From assembly GCF_900166595.1 (NCBI RefSeq), contig NZ_LT745763.1, forward strand, positions 3,347,333 through 3,411,332: a stretch of DNA of 64,000 nt. Reading direction: 5' to 3'. The notes under the pieces are model-generated. The model saw only the letters and a list, made by a program, of their open reading frames with translations, had not been told where the DNA came from and searched no databases. The position numbers were made by a program, and so were the translations under genes. Below, piece by piece: positions 16,903 to 25,637 of this stretch (positions within the stretch are counted from its first letter, which is position 1; every line of letters starts with the position of its first letter). The DNA comes from Virgibacillus dokdonensis (GTDB lineage Bacteria > Bacillota > Bacilli > Bacillales > Amphibacillaceae).

Positions 16903-17463
16903 ATGGGGAATATTACGACAAACTCGCAGCTAGCGAAGCTTATCCGCGAACGCCGTGCTGTTAAAAAAGGGTATAATGATAAAGAAGTAACCAAAGAGAA
17001 GGTATTAGAAATACTGGAGGATGCGATTTGGGCGCCTACGCATGGGATGCGTCAACCATGGCGGTTTATTTTTGTAGAGAAAGATCAACTACCGGAGTTT
17101 GCAAAAAAAGTTGCTGCTACGTACCCACTGGAAAGACAACAAAACAGAGAAGATTATTTAAACGAGCCGAATGCCATTCTTGTCGTTGTTATGGATGAAC
17201 CAGAATCGCAAAAAGAATGGGAAGAAAATTACGGTGCAGTTGCTTGTATGATTCAAAATTTCTGGCTACTCGCTTGGGAAAGAAAACTTGGCGCAGTATG
17301 GAAAACAAACCCACATATTCAAGATCCGAAAGTAAAAGAAATCTTACATGTTAAGCCAAATGAAAAAATTGTTAGCTTCCTTCATTTAGGATATTTTGAT
17401 GAAGCACCAGCTCCTAAAGCCCGGATTAGCGTGGAGGATAAATTCTCGACTTACGAAGGATAG
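16903..17463 (+). CDS. Nitroreductase-family oxidoreductase
   Basis: 186 residues. FMN-binding pattern: RRAVKKGYNDKEV near the N-terminus (phosphate-binding Arg), WAPTHGMRQPWRFIFV (flavin site), then GAVACMIQNFWLLAWERKLGAVWKT (dimer helix and NAD(P)H side). It likely reduces nitro or quinone compounds with a flavin cofactor; the physiological substrate is unknown. ATG at 16903 preferred because GGGAG is about ten bases upstream; the ATG at 16894 lies inside that SD. Followed by a dispersed repeat. Confidence 0.85.
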   Translation: MGNITTNSQLAKLIRERRAVKKGYNDKEVTKEKVLEILEDAIWAPTHGMRQPWRFIFVEKDQLPEFAKKVAATYPLERQQNREDYLNEPNAILVVVMDEPESQKEWEENYGAVACMIQNFWLLAWERKLGAVWKTNPHIQDPKVKEILHVKPNEKIVSFLHLGYFDEAPAPKARISVEDKFSTYEG

Positions 17464-17635
17464 AGCAAAAGAGCCCTTCTCTTACCAATAACTTAGTAAC
17501 ATTAGTTTGGTGCATTATCAACACTTTTGGACAGCTATCGTTCCATTTCATGATAATGGCTTACACCATACAAACAAGCTAGGCTTGAAATTTGATCTGT
17601 TTCGGGCAGAACGTAAGTGTTGAAAATAGGCCATT

Positions 17636-17730
17636 AGAAAAACTTGGCTTGCCGCCAAGTCTCATAGCTGAAGCCTTCTTTTTCTTATACTATAATCAAT
17701 AATAATTTTACACTTTCCTATAGTGTAAAA
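17636..17730. repeat. Dispersed intergenic repeat, copy 2
   Basis: ACTTGGC/GCCAAGT hairpin followed by TTTTTCTTATACTATA and CTTTCCTATAGTGTAAAA, the same plan as 13501-13589. It lies just after the nitroreductase gene. Confidence 0.7.
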
Positions 17731-17822
17731 ATAAAGAGGCATGAAATAGGATGTAGCATCCTCTTAAGATGAAATCATTGCAACTTAAGAGGAGCATCTA
17801 CTTTATTATCATGCCTCTTTTC
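17731..17822. terminator. Long bidirectional hairpin between nitroreductase and ddl
   Basis: AAAGAGGCATGA at the left pairs with TCATGCCTCTTT at the right. Inside, CATCCTCTTAAG pairs with CTTAAGAGGA-TG. The outer stem is followed by T-rich sequence on both strands, so it can end transcripts of both convergent genes. Confidence 0.65.
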
Positions 17823-17833
17823 TTATACTTACA

Positions 17834-18934
17834 TTAATCCCATACAGAACTTTTTAGTCCATGGTTTCGGTTGTGCCGATCCATTGCTAGTTCAATTAAC
17901 GTAGTAATTAATTCTTGATAAGAAAGCCCACTTACTTCCCATAATTTTGGATACATACTTATTTTTGTAAATCCAGGTAACGTATTAATTTCATTTAAAT
18001 AAATATCCCCAGCTTCTGTTAAAAAGAAGTCTACTCTTGCTAAACCTTCACACTCTAATGCTTTAAACGCTTGAATAGCAACATCTTGAACACGCTTCGT
18101 TGTCTCCTCAGACACATCTGCAGGGATCGCTAATTCTGCCCCTTTTTCGTCAATGTATTTTGATTCATACGAATAGAATTCGGTTTGTGGTAAAATTTCT
18201 CCTAGTAATGATGCTTTTGGTTCCTCATTTCCTAATACTGAACATTCTATCTCTCTACCAATAATGCACTCTTCGATAACAATTTTATGATCATAGCGAA
18301 ATGCTTCTTGCACACCTTGATAGAACGCTTCTTCTGTCGTTACTTTGCTAATGCCAACAGATGAACCTTGATTAGCCGGTTTAATAAACATTGGATTTCC
18401 CAATGCTTCCACAGCTGTTTCGAAACTTATCTCATCTTGTTCATTTTTTCTAAATACAAGTCCTTTAGCAACGTTTATTCCAGCTCCTTGTAATAAACGC
18501 TTCGCAACGTCTTTATCCATACAAACAGAAGAAGCTAAAACGTCTGGTCCCACAAATGGAAGGTCTGCTAAACGAAGCATTCCTTGTATACTTCCATCCT
18601 CTCCCAATGTTCCATGCACAATTGGAAACACAACATCTAATTCTTCTAGCTTTATTGCGTTAGAGGTATGGATAAATTGTCTCTCCTTATCTCCAGGAAC
18701 AATCGCAACTGTATCATTCGATTTGTTTAATTGAATCAGCTTTGGATTATCCGCGTGGAGCAAATAAGAAGATGACTCATTTAATTGCCATTTCCCATCC
18801 TTATCAATCCCAATTAAAACAACCTCATACTTATCACGGTCTATCGCATCAACAATATTTTTAGCTGACTGAAGTGATACTTCATGCTCAGCAGATTTCC
18901 CGCCAAAAATAATTCCCACTTTTTTCTTTCTCAT
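17834..18934 (-). CDS. ddl: D-alanine--D-alanine ligase
   Basis: 366 residues. Joins two D-Ala with ATP for peptidoglycan precursors. Key segments: IFGGKSAEHEVSLQSA (first D-Ala site, Glu), HGTLGEDGSIQGMLRL, IKPANQGSSVGISKV (ATP grasp loop), FYSYESKY (omega loop with Tyr, the D-Ala:D-Ala type rather than D-Ala:D-Lac) and YLNEINTLPGFT (Mg ligands). The reading frame runs 40 residues further upstream, but the ATG at 18934 has GGAAGG about nine bases before it and begins exactly where family members begin. Single gene. Confidence 0.95.
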   Translation of the reverse strand: MRKKKVGIIFGGKSAEHEVSLQSAKNIVDAIDRDKYEVVLIGIDKDGKWQLNESSSYLLHADNPKLIQLNKSNDTVAIVPGDKERQFIHTSNAIKLEELDVVFPIVHGTLGEDGSIQGMLRLADLPFVGPDVLASSVCMDKDVAKRLLQGAGINVAKGLVFRKNEQDEISFETAVEALGNPMFIKPANQGSSVGISKVTTEEAFYQGVQEAFRYDHKIVIEECIIGREIECSVLGNEEPKASLLGEILPQTEFYSYESKYIDEKGAELAIPADVSEETTKRVQDVAIQAFKALECEGLARVDFFLTEAGDIYLNEINTLPGFTKISMYPKLWEVSGLSYQELITTLIELAMDRHNRNHGLKSSVWD

Positions 18935-19368
18935 ATTTGTCGTCCTTCCCTCATCATAATCGTTCAAAAAGGACAGGCTGATTTTTATGACAACATAAAT
19001 GAATTGCCTGCAATTAAATAGAAAAATATAATAACCATGAAGGGTCACTGCCAACTATGTAAACACTTTCGAAACCTTTCACATTATCTGCAAATCTCCC
19101 ACATTGGTGTATTTAAATTATACTCCTTTTTTGAACAACATATCTTTTAAACGTAAAACTATAGCATACCATTAAAATAGCACAAAATTAGCTTAATAAT
19201 AAAGGGAAAAGTGATTTTTACACACTTTGGTAAATTTGAAGCTATCATACAGTAAGCGATTTATATATATTACTATAGAATAAAGTAGAAAGAGATAAAT
19301 GGCGCTTCGCTCTCAACTATTCACATCGCTATACTACTCATTATTATACTACGTATCTTGTCATGGAA
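18935..19368. other. Intergenic upstream of ddl
   Basis: AT-rich DNA between ddl and a small gene pair. I see no gene, clear palindrome or riboswitch. Confidence 0.5.
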
Positions 19369-19665
19369 TTAGCCTTTTAGCATACCTAGTATTGTTTCAA
19401 ACTCCTTTTTACTATAATCAATTAACGCGTCCAGATTATTTTCTATATCTACTAATTCCGCTGTATCCATTGAATTATTACTGTAATCCGTTAAGCGATT
19501 CATATTCATAAACATATATGCCATGATCATTTGTAACGTATTATTTTCTAAGTATACAAAGCTACTATTAGGAGATGATGTGTCTTCCCTTAATGCTTCC
19601 AAGTGATTTTTAATCAATGAATAGATGGATTCCTTCCACAATTTTTCCATTTCTTCGTTATTCAT
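19369..19665 (-). CDS. Hypothetical protein, probable spore-surface operon member
   Basis: 98 residues, acidic, mostly helical, no signal peptide or Cys (MNNEEMEKLWKESIYSLIKN at the start). ATG at 19665 chosen because GGAGGAGAAGGGA lies directly upstream. It overlaps the stop of the preceding gene by 8 bp, so it is translationally coupled to it. I do not recognise the family. The neighbourhood of coat-like genes suggests a role on the spore, by context only. Confidence 0.65.
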   Translation of the reverse strand: MNNEEMEKLWKESIYSLIKNHLEALREDTSSPNSSFVYLENNTLQMIMAYMFMNMNRLTDYSNNSMDTAELVDIENNLDALIDYSKKEFETILGMLKG

Positions 19666-20224
19666 GTCCCTTCTCCTCCTCCACTTTTCCACTAACACTG
19701 ATTTGATTTACTGCGTGCATCCCTTCTTCTACTTCATCTCCATATGTAAACCCTTTCACACTACAGCTGTATGACATATTCGGCACCCATTTTAATTGAA
19801 AATTTTGAAAAGTTAAAGTTTCTTGTGGATAAAGTATTTGCTGCTTACTTGGCTTTAACCAAAATTCTTGTTGATCACTTGCTTCATTAAATCTCAACCA
19901 AGCATTTGCGAGCTTCATTTTTTGTTGTGTTTGTTCATAAAAATACTTACCAGAAAAGTCGAACTGGCCTTCAGCGTTTAGCTTGATGCATATATATGGG
20001 TGGTGCAACGGTTTAAAACCCAAATTAGTTATGTGATAGGAACCAATAATCAGATTTTCTCCATCTGGTTGATGGTTCAAATTAACGGAATAAGTAAAGA
20101 AACTCACAATCTGTATGTGTTTTTTCTGAACCTCCTTCGCTACTGTCTTTAGTTCCTTTAAGTAGGCGTCATTGATTTCCTGCAAATCACGTAGTTTCTT
20201 TTGAATTGTTCTTATTTTTTCCAT
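19658..20224 (-). CDS. Hypothetical protein with N-terminal coiled coil
   Basis: 188 residues. Residues 1-35 form a helix or coiled coil (KIRTIQKKLRDLQEINDAYL...); the rest looks beta-rich, with many aromatic residues (FTYSVNL, SYHITNLGF, FQLKWVPNMSYSCSVKGFTYG). No signal peptide or known motif. The second ATG (20224) is preferred because AGGAGG lies seven bases upstream; the first touches the SD. Coupled to the 98-residue gene downstream. Function unknown. Confidence 0.65.
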   Translation of the reverse strand: MEKIRTIQKKLRDLQEINDAYLKELKTVAKEVQKKHIQIVSFFTYSVNLNHQPDGENLIIGSYHITNLGFKPLHHPYICIKLNAEGQFDFSGKYFYEQTQQKMKLANAWLRFNEASDQQEFWLKPSKQQILYPQETLTFQNFQLKWVPNMSYSCSVKGFTYGDEVEEGMHAVNQISVSGKVEEEKGHE

Positions 20225-20457
20225 TTTCATTCCTCCTGTTTAACATGAAAATATTTCCGCGCATTTGCTTCCATATACAAGGTTTAAAAGGGCTGAAAAA
20301 GTGAGTAATTTCAAAGAATTGTTTCCCTGCATGTGATACGTTGACACTAACTATTCCTTGCATATTGAAAGCTTTTTTACGAGCGACGACTGCAAAGGAA
20401 ACATTTACAATCTTCCACTTAGACATATTTAGCAATTCTAAATGTAAAAGCAAAAAT

Positions 20458-20482
20458 AAAGAGAGGATATGTTCCTCTCTTT
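20458..20482 (-). terminator. Rho-independent terminator of the Cys-rich gene
   Basis: Perfect 10-bp stem AAAGAGAGGA/TCCTCTCTTT (20458-20467/20473-20482) with a 5-nt loop. On the - strand it is followed by ATTTTTGCTTTT. It lies 18 bp after the stop of the 20500-21168 gene. Confidence 0.85.
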
Positions 20483-20499
20483 ATAAATATGCCAACTCC

Positions 20500-21168
20500 T
20501 TAGTCAATACAACCATTATTCGGGAAAATAACTGGACATTGTGGTGGCATAGTTGGCGTAGGGCATGGCGTTACCGGAAGAACATCTCTTGGCTCACAGA
20601 AATCTGCTACGATTTCAAGAGTGACGTCAAATGTGGATTGAATGCTTTGGCATAAGCGAACAGTAAGCGTTACATCTAGTTCATTTGGATGAACTGAATC
20701 ATCACAAGCCGCAGTACAAACAAAGCAATCTAAGTCTGTGTAAGCCACATCAATTTCTGTTCCTTCAGGTGCGCAAAGCACTACTTGTTCACAACGTGTA
20801 AAATATGCTTCACAGACCTCTACTGTTCCACTGCAAACTTCTGGTAATAAATCAACAAAAACTGTTACAACAAAGTTTTTACGAATATTAACCAGCTGTA
20901 ACGTCACCTCTGTACCATCAATGACAAAATCCTGATCTACTCGATCCAAAATAACAATTGGCTCGGTATCACAAGGTGTAACTGTACATGTAACTGTATC
21001 TATATCAATATCAGCACATGTCAACTGTTCACCCGTATTTGGATTTGCTGGCAATTCCATATCCATTAAGTTCAGATCAAATGTGGCTTCATTCAGAATC
21101 CAGTCATATACCTTTTCTGTATTAATACATAGGAGCTCCTGACCCCCAGAAAAATTATTTGCCTGCAT
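20500..21168 (-). CDS. Cys-rich protein, probable spore coat/exosporium component
   Basis: 222 residues, acidic, about 18 Cys spread along the chain, with no signal peptide. The start (LLCINTEKVYDWILNEATFDLNL) resembles a segment I recall from small spore-surface proteins of Bacilli. The middle looks like repeated beta strands with TVTCTV, FVVTVFVDLLPEVC and LDVTLTVRLC. The C-terminus is Pro/Cys rich (VTPCPTPTMPPQCPVIFPNNGC). Such proteins are typically cross-linked by disulfides in the coat. ATG at 21168 has GGAGG eleven bases upstream; the GTG at 21180 abuts the SD. Ends in a strong terminator. Family not identified with certainty. Confidence 0.65.
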   Translation of the reverse strand: MQANNFSGGQELLCINTEKVYDWILNEATFDLNLMDMELPANPNTGEQLTCADIDIDTVTCTVTPCDTEPIVILDRVDQDFVIDGTEVTLQLVNIRKNFVVTVFVDLLPEVCSGTVEVCEAYFTRCEQVVLCAPEGTEIDVAYTDLDCFVCTAACDDSVHPNELDVTLTVRLCQSIQSTFDVTLEIVADFCEPRDVLPVTPCPTPTMPPQCPVIFPNNGCID

Positions 21169-21445
21169 TATAGCAAACACCTCCGAATAAGATTAATTTC
21201 TTTCACTGTAGCCTATGAACAAATCCCCAAAACGGTATAGTAATTTAGCGGAGATTAAGACAAAAATCATGGAATTAGGTCTTCGTCTTATCAATAAGGC
21301 TTCTGGATTTTAGATTAAATCTAGAATATTGTGCATAAGATAAATATGTCAGAGCAATGATGTTCTGAAGTTAATAAATGCACTTTTGTCACAGATTGCT
21401 GTTTGATAAATAGTATATTAATGTGCTGTAAAAGGGTGAATGAAA

Positions 21446-22639
21446 ATGCATCGATACGAGTTGTACAATGTTAACGATATTGACAAGTTAAAAAAAGAGC
21501 TCAATGCCTACAAGGAAACGATGAGAACTGTAACAGAGGGAAAATTAGTGGAAGATTATCTTAAAACAAAAGATGATTTTTATGATTTGAAGATGAAAAT
21601 TTTTAAACTAAAAGGGGAAATGAAAGCGATGGAAAATAAATTTCAAGAAGAATTTCTGAAATATCAAATGGAAGAAGAGCATCTAGCTAACCAGCAAGTG
21701 TCTATCCTAAATACTTTAGAGCGATTAGATCAACAAACTGAAATAATTAAGCATCAATTAGAACAGGTATCATTTGCTGAGCTTTTCAAAAAAATTGATC
21801 AATTACTAAAAACGCATAATGAAAAATCGGAGGAGCAGATAAAAGAGCTTGAAAGTTTAAAAGAAGAGATTCTACAAATAAAGGAAATAATGAAAACGGA
21901 AGAGAGTACTACTTCTAAAAATAAACGTTCCACTCATAAGTCAGAATATAGGCAATTACAGAGCTTACTGCAATATCCCAACCAAGTTGAACAACAATCA
22001 ATCAGCAAAAAAAAAAATAATCAAGTAAATAGACAACACTATAGCCGGACAAAGTCAAACCATGGAAATTCCTATAATCCCCATCATTATGACACAAAAA
22101 ATTCTGGAACTATATCTATGAATAAAGCAAAGAAGACTTTTCTCAATTCCCAATATGAATTAAATAAAAATATTGTTACTCGTACAGCTACTCCCAAAAG
22201 CAAAACTCAAGTTGAAAACAAAGAAGAAAAGCTAGATACGGACAATACAACACCTACTTATGAGAATGCTAACCCTCACAGTGATGAATTAAAACTAGAA
22301 AATAATGTGGAGAAACAGGTACAGGATATAGAACTAGAAAATAGTGTCGAGAAACAGACACCGAATGCATTAATAGGAAAAGTATTAGAGAGTAATACAG
22401 ATTCTCCAAACAACGAATTAGAAAAAAATGAAAATAACACAGACTCTGGGAAACAAGCAGAAGATGCAGAGAGTAATATAAACTTTACTGAAAATCAGAT
22501 AGAGGAAACAAACAGTAGTACAACATCAACTGAAAAACAAATAGATCAAACAGAAAATACTAACGCAATAAATGCTGATGAATCAGTTAAAAAGTCAGAT
22601 TCCTTGACATCCTTCCTTTCCTTATTTAAGAGAGGATAA
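21446..22639 (+). CDS. Coiled-coil protein with long disordered tail
   Basis: 397 residues. Residues 1-155 are almost entirely heptad-like coiled coil (KLKKELNAYKETMRTV ... QIKELESLKEEILQIKEIMK). Residues 160-385 are low-complexity, rich in Asn, Thr, Glu, Lys and Gln, with short imperfect repeats (LENNVEKQ / LENSVEKQ; ENQIEETN / EKQIDQTE). The end is hydrophobic (LTSFLSLFKRG). No signal peptide. The second ATG, nine bases after AAAGGG, is preferred. The layout suits a structural spore or morphogenetic protein, but no homologue comes to mind. It lies among spore-surface genes. Confidence 0.65.
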   Translation: MHRYELYNVNDIDKLKKELNAYKETMRTVTEGKLVEDYLKTKDDFYDLKMKIFKLKGEMKAMENKFQEEFLKYQMEEEHLANQQVSILNTLERLDQQTEIIKHQLEQVSFAELFKKIDQLLKTHNEKSEEQIKELESLKEEILQIKEIMKTEESTTSKNKRSTHKSEYRQLQSLLQYPNQVEQQSISKKKNNQVNRQHYSRTKSNHGNSYNPHHYDTKNSGTISMNKAKKTFLNSQYELNKNIVTRTATPKSKTQVENKEEKLDTDNTTPTYENANPHSDELKLENNVEKQVQDIELENSVEKQTPNALIGKVLESNTDSPNNELEKNENNTDSGKQAEDAESNINFTENQIEETNSSTTSTEKQIDQTENTNAINADESVKKSDSLTSFLSLFKRG

Positions 22640-23087
22640 GATGAACACGTAGCAAATAATTATTCGTATATATCTATACACTCAGAAAAGCCGTACTACC
22701 TTATGAATCGTGCGATATATTAGTAGGATATCGAATAAACTTACAATCTGTTTGGCAATTAGGAACGAGCGCAATGCTATAGTAAGCATAAACTTGAGCA
22801 TACGTTGACAAGAATTAAAAAATAAATCAAGAACTCTTTCTCTTTACCATTCTCACCCTTATACAGCACTTATCCCTTTCTACATTACCTATTGCCAACC
22901 ACCCCACTAACCAATATAAAAATGGTCATTATTCCCTTTAAAGAAAATCACCCTTTAGTGAAAATGCTATCAAGTAAAAGCTCCAACTATGGAGAATGCC
23001 CTTTTCGCATAGAACCCGCATGTTAGCCCGACCACCATTCAATACAATACGTATAATACATTATAACCCCTAAGGAGTTGAAGAATA
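22640..23087. other. Intergenic, AT-rich
   Basis: Nothing recognisable apart from AT-rich DNA and the SD of the short gene at 23088. Confidence 0.5.
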
Positions 23088-23228
23088 TTGAAGAAAAAAA
23101 AATTGCTGAAAGCAGAAGCTAGCTATACTAAATTAAATACTTCCACAAAGCCTATTGTACTGGCATCATCGCCATCAGTGAAAAAAGGAATGTTCCGAAA
23201 AGGCGGCTGTTGCGGTAAAGCAAAATAA
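23088..23228 (+). CDS. Small 46-residue basic protein with Gly-Gly-Cys-Cys-Gly end
   Basis: TTG start with TAAGGAG about ten bases upstream. The product starts MKKKKLLKAEASY and ends GMFRKGGCCGKAK, 13 Lys/Arg in 46 residues with a Cys pair near the C-terminus. No hydrophobic segment. It is flanked by 450 bp and 700 bp of empty DNA, so it is a stand-alone unit. The good SD, sensible start and distinctive C-terminus support a real gene. A small coat-associated or modified peptide is possible; function is unknown. Confidence 0.5.
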   Translation: MKKKKLLKAEASYTKLNTSTKPIVLASSPSVKKGMFRKGGCCGKAK

Positions 23229-23946
23229 TACAAAAGACCAATTTCATCCTCCGAATAGGTTCTTAGAGCGGTCTTAATTAAATTCTCTACCCTTGTTTGA
23301 AAAAGTTATGTCGTAAAAGGCTATCTTATTGAGTGCTAGTCATACCACATTGTATATAGATATCTTCATTCTTAACATTTATGCCTATATACACAAATTA
23401 ACAATAACCCGCATTCCAATAAGAAGCCTTTTTATTTCACTATCATAATTATTCTTTTAAAGTAATCTATATCTATGGAATTTTCTTTGTGATACCAATT
23501 TATTTTAGAGGCAATTAGGGGTTTATTTCAGATATTCGCTCAGCTTTTTGGCAATAACAATAGCTATGTTTACAAAAAAGCACTTGTTACCTGTTCAATG
23601 AAAGAGATAATAAAAATTCAGCTTCTTCTTAAACGACTTAAATCTCCTGCCTTTATGTCAAATGCCCATTTCCTTTCTTTTCTTACTTAAAACTACTCTC
23701 TAAAGTATACAAATAGTTTAACCCCAAAGTTTCTGTATGTATACAATTCTTCTGGGATAGCCTTCCCTTTATTTCACATATCAGAAATATACAAACATTA
23801 CACATACCTATTTTTAGGAAGTCTCTATACTAAAGCTTACTAAATAATCAATACGTCCAATCAGAAAACACCTTTAACTAATAGTATAATCATGAAAATA
23901 ACATTTTATTTTCCAAAAAAGAGTTCACGAAAGGAGGGAGGATGTA
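23229..23946. other. Long intergenic gap, 718 bp
   Basis: AT-rich, with no open frame having an SD, no strong hairpin and no repeat shared with the rest of the window. Confidence 0.5.
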
Positions 23947-24657
23947 ATGTCCTCTAAAAAATATTACAAAAGTGTTGCGATGTCAGGAAACCAGGCAAAA
24001 AAATGCAAACCATACCCTAAGCGAAAATGTTTTAAAGATGACTGTTGTAAGCGCGAAACTTGTGAATGTAATTTTAAGAAGCCACAATTCAAGCCCGCAA
24101 AATTAACTAGTGATTGTGTTGTCGTTCATTCACTAGTAGGCTCAAAATCTGTTCAAAAGGTGGCAGAAACAACACTTCCCATTACTCTATTCCCAAATTT
24201 ACTTGATACCGCTGATCTTGTTTCTGTAAATGTGGTGCCCAATTTAGATGAAATTACACAAAATGCCAGAATCATAAAAGATAAAGTAGTCAATATTGGA
24301 TTAGTGCCAGCAACTATTTCTGTTACAATTGCAGGTGTAGCTTTACCAGACATTATAACAACAACTATCCCATTCCAAGCGCATACTGATTTCTTCGGCG
24401 CTTGTCCACAAGATATGCTACAGGAGACGCCACTTGAAGTAGAAGGAATCTTCACACAGCCAGGAGTAGAGGTTGTCGATGCTCTTGGTACGGGGCTTGT
24501 TGAGGGGATCTTAGTTAAAATTGTATTACGCACCCAAATTACAGTTACTAGGCAAGTTATCAAAGATCAACAAGGTAATGTATGCGAAATTAATCCCAAC
24601 CGCTGTGAAATAACAGATACTCCATCATTCACTTTCCCAACACCAAACGGTGGCTAA
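23947..24657 (+). CDS. Probable spore coat/exosporium protein with Cys-rich basic N-terminus
   Basis: 236 residues in two parts. Residues 1-50 are very basic and Cys-rich (KCKPYPKRKCFKDDCC, ETCECNFKKP), a likely disulfide anchor. Residues 55-215 look like beta-sandwich strands (ISVTIAGVALPDIITTTIPF, QTPLEVEGIF-like, ILVKIVLRTQITVTRQVI), recalling SPOCS/DUF3794-type spore surface proteins, which I cannot confirm. Strong SD AAGGAGGGAGG before ATG. Ends in a hairpin at 24670-24702. Monocistronic. Confidence 0.65.
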   Translation: MSSKKYYKSVAMSGNQAKKCKPYPKRKCFKDDCCKRETCECNFKKPQFKPAKLTSDCVVVHSLVGSKSVQKVAETTLPITLFPNLLDTADLVSVNVVPNLDEITQNARIIKDKVVNIGLVPATISVTIAGVALPDIITTTIPFQAHTDFFGACPQDMLQETPLEVEGIFTQPGVEVVDALGTGLVEGILVKIVLRTQITVTRQVIKDQQGNVCEINPNRCEITDTPSFTFPTPNGG

Positions 24658-24669
24658 TAACAATACACT

Positions 24670-24702
24670 GAGTCGGTGACACTTATAAAGTGTTACCGAT
24701 TC
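24670..24702 (+). terminator. Hairpin terminator after the coat-like gene
   Basis: GAGTCGGTGACACTT pairs with AAGTGTTACCGATTC (G-U pairs allowed), 4-nt loop, followed by ATTTCTT. It lies 12 bp after the stop codon. Confidence 0.65.
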
Positions 24703-24914
24703 ATTTCTTAAAAAAGTGACTTTACTTTAGAGCAACCTCGGTGCTAGCTCAAACAGCTTGGCTCATTTAAAATAACTATGGCTCTCATATCCGCAGGGAT
24801 ACTGAACTTTCCAAATACCGAAAAGCCTGCCCTTCATGCATACTCGCTTAATGGAAAATCCATATTATAATGAGAATAAAAATTCTTATCTGTCAAAAAA
24901 GTATTAAAAAAGGG

Positions 24915-24943
24915 TTGACTTTCAACATGAATTATCTTAATAT
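24915..24943 (+). promoter_or_regulatory. Promoter of the trp operon
   Basis: TTGACT (24915-24920), exactly 17 bp, then TAATAT (24938-24943), just upstream of the first T-box leader. No other good promoter lies between here and trpE. Confidence 0.65.
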
Positions 24944-24984
24944 TGTCATCAATAACTTAATCAATGTTAAAACAATGATGAAGA

Positions 24985-25232
24985 GTAGTAATCTAATTGA
25001 GCGCAAAAGAGAGCTGATGGATGGTGAGAATCAGTGTGTTTCATTAGATGAATGGACTTCGGAGTTTCCAAACCGAACCGTAATTGTAGTAGGCTTTGGC
25101 GAGTTAATCTCATCGTTATCTGAGAATTACATGAAGCTAAGTAAAGCTTCATGTAATAAAGTGAGTTGTATATATGCAGCTAATAAAGGTGGTACCACGG
25201 TCCCTCGTCCTTTGTCGGATGAGGGGTTTTTT
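24985..25232 (+). promoter_or_regulatory. T-box riboswitch 1, tryptophan specifier
   Basis: Canonical parts in order: AG-bulge region AAAAGAGAGCTG, GGTGAGAATC, specifier loop GAATGGACTTC with TGG (Trp) at 25053-25055, then the T-box AAGGTGGTACCACGG (about 25186-25200). The terminator stem CCCTCGTCC/GGATGAGGG (25202-25210/25217-25225) is followed by six Ts. Uncharged tRNA-Trp should stabilise the antiterminator and allow read-through to trpE. First of two in series. Confidence 0.93.
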
Positions 25233-25289
25233 GTATTTATAAAGGATACGGTTGAAGAAATTAGCATTAAATAACTCTGACAAAAAAGA

Positions 25290-25588
25290 TAAATCGTTGC
25301 GTAAGAGAAGTAAGCATAGCAGAAGCATTGAAGAGAGCTAGCGGTGGTGGGATGCTAGCATGTGGAGTCTTGCTGAATGGACTTACAAGAGGTTTCCTGA
25401 AAAAACAGTAGGGAAACACGGAGTTCCGCCGTTATACGGATAGAATATCGGATAGGTGGGTCAGTTTACCGAATCCTCTCTCCTGTATTCGAAATAAAGA
25501 TAAAAGGCTTATGCTTTTTAACAGAGGTGGCACCGCGGTTCCAATCGTCCTCTACAAACACCAATGATGTGTTTGTAGAGGATTTTTT
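25290..25588 (+). promoter_or_regulatory. T-box riboswitch 2, tryptophan specifier
   Basis: A second complete T-box: GAAGAGAGCTAGCGGTGGTG, specifier GAATGGACTT with TGG at 25378-25380, and T-box AGAGGTGGCACCGCGG (about 25523-25538). The terminator has a perfect 14-bp stem, 25548-25561/25569-25582, and six Ts. It starts about 60 nt after the first terminator, so a transcript must pass both to reach trpE. Tandem Trp T-boxes are known in front of trp operons in the Bacillus cereus group. Confidence 0.93.
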
Positions 25589-25637
25589 ATTTTACCCTTT
25601 AGGGCATTAAATGCTTATAGGAAAGGATGAAATTGCA

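Noticed and set aside
20187..20453. 88-codon frame on the - strand
   Set aside because: It starts next to a strong terminator without an SD and overlaps the start of the 188-residue gene; not convincing as a gene, though its composition is not absurd.
24870..25274. Open frame of 134 codons
   Set aside because: It overlies the first Trp T-box leader; its sequence is explained by the riboswitch.
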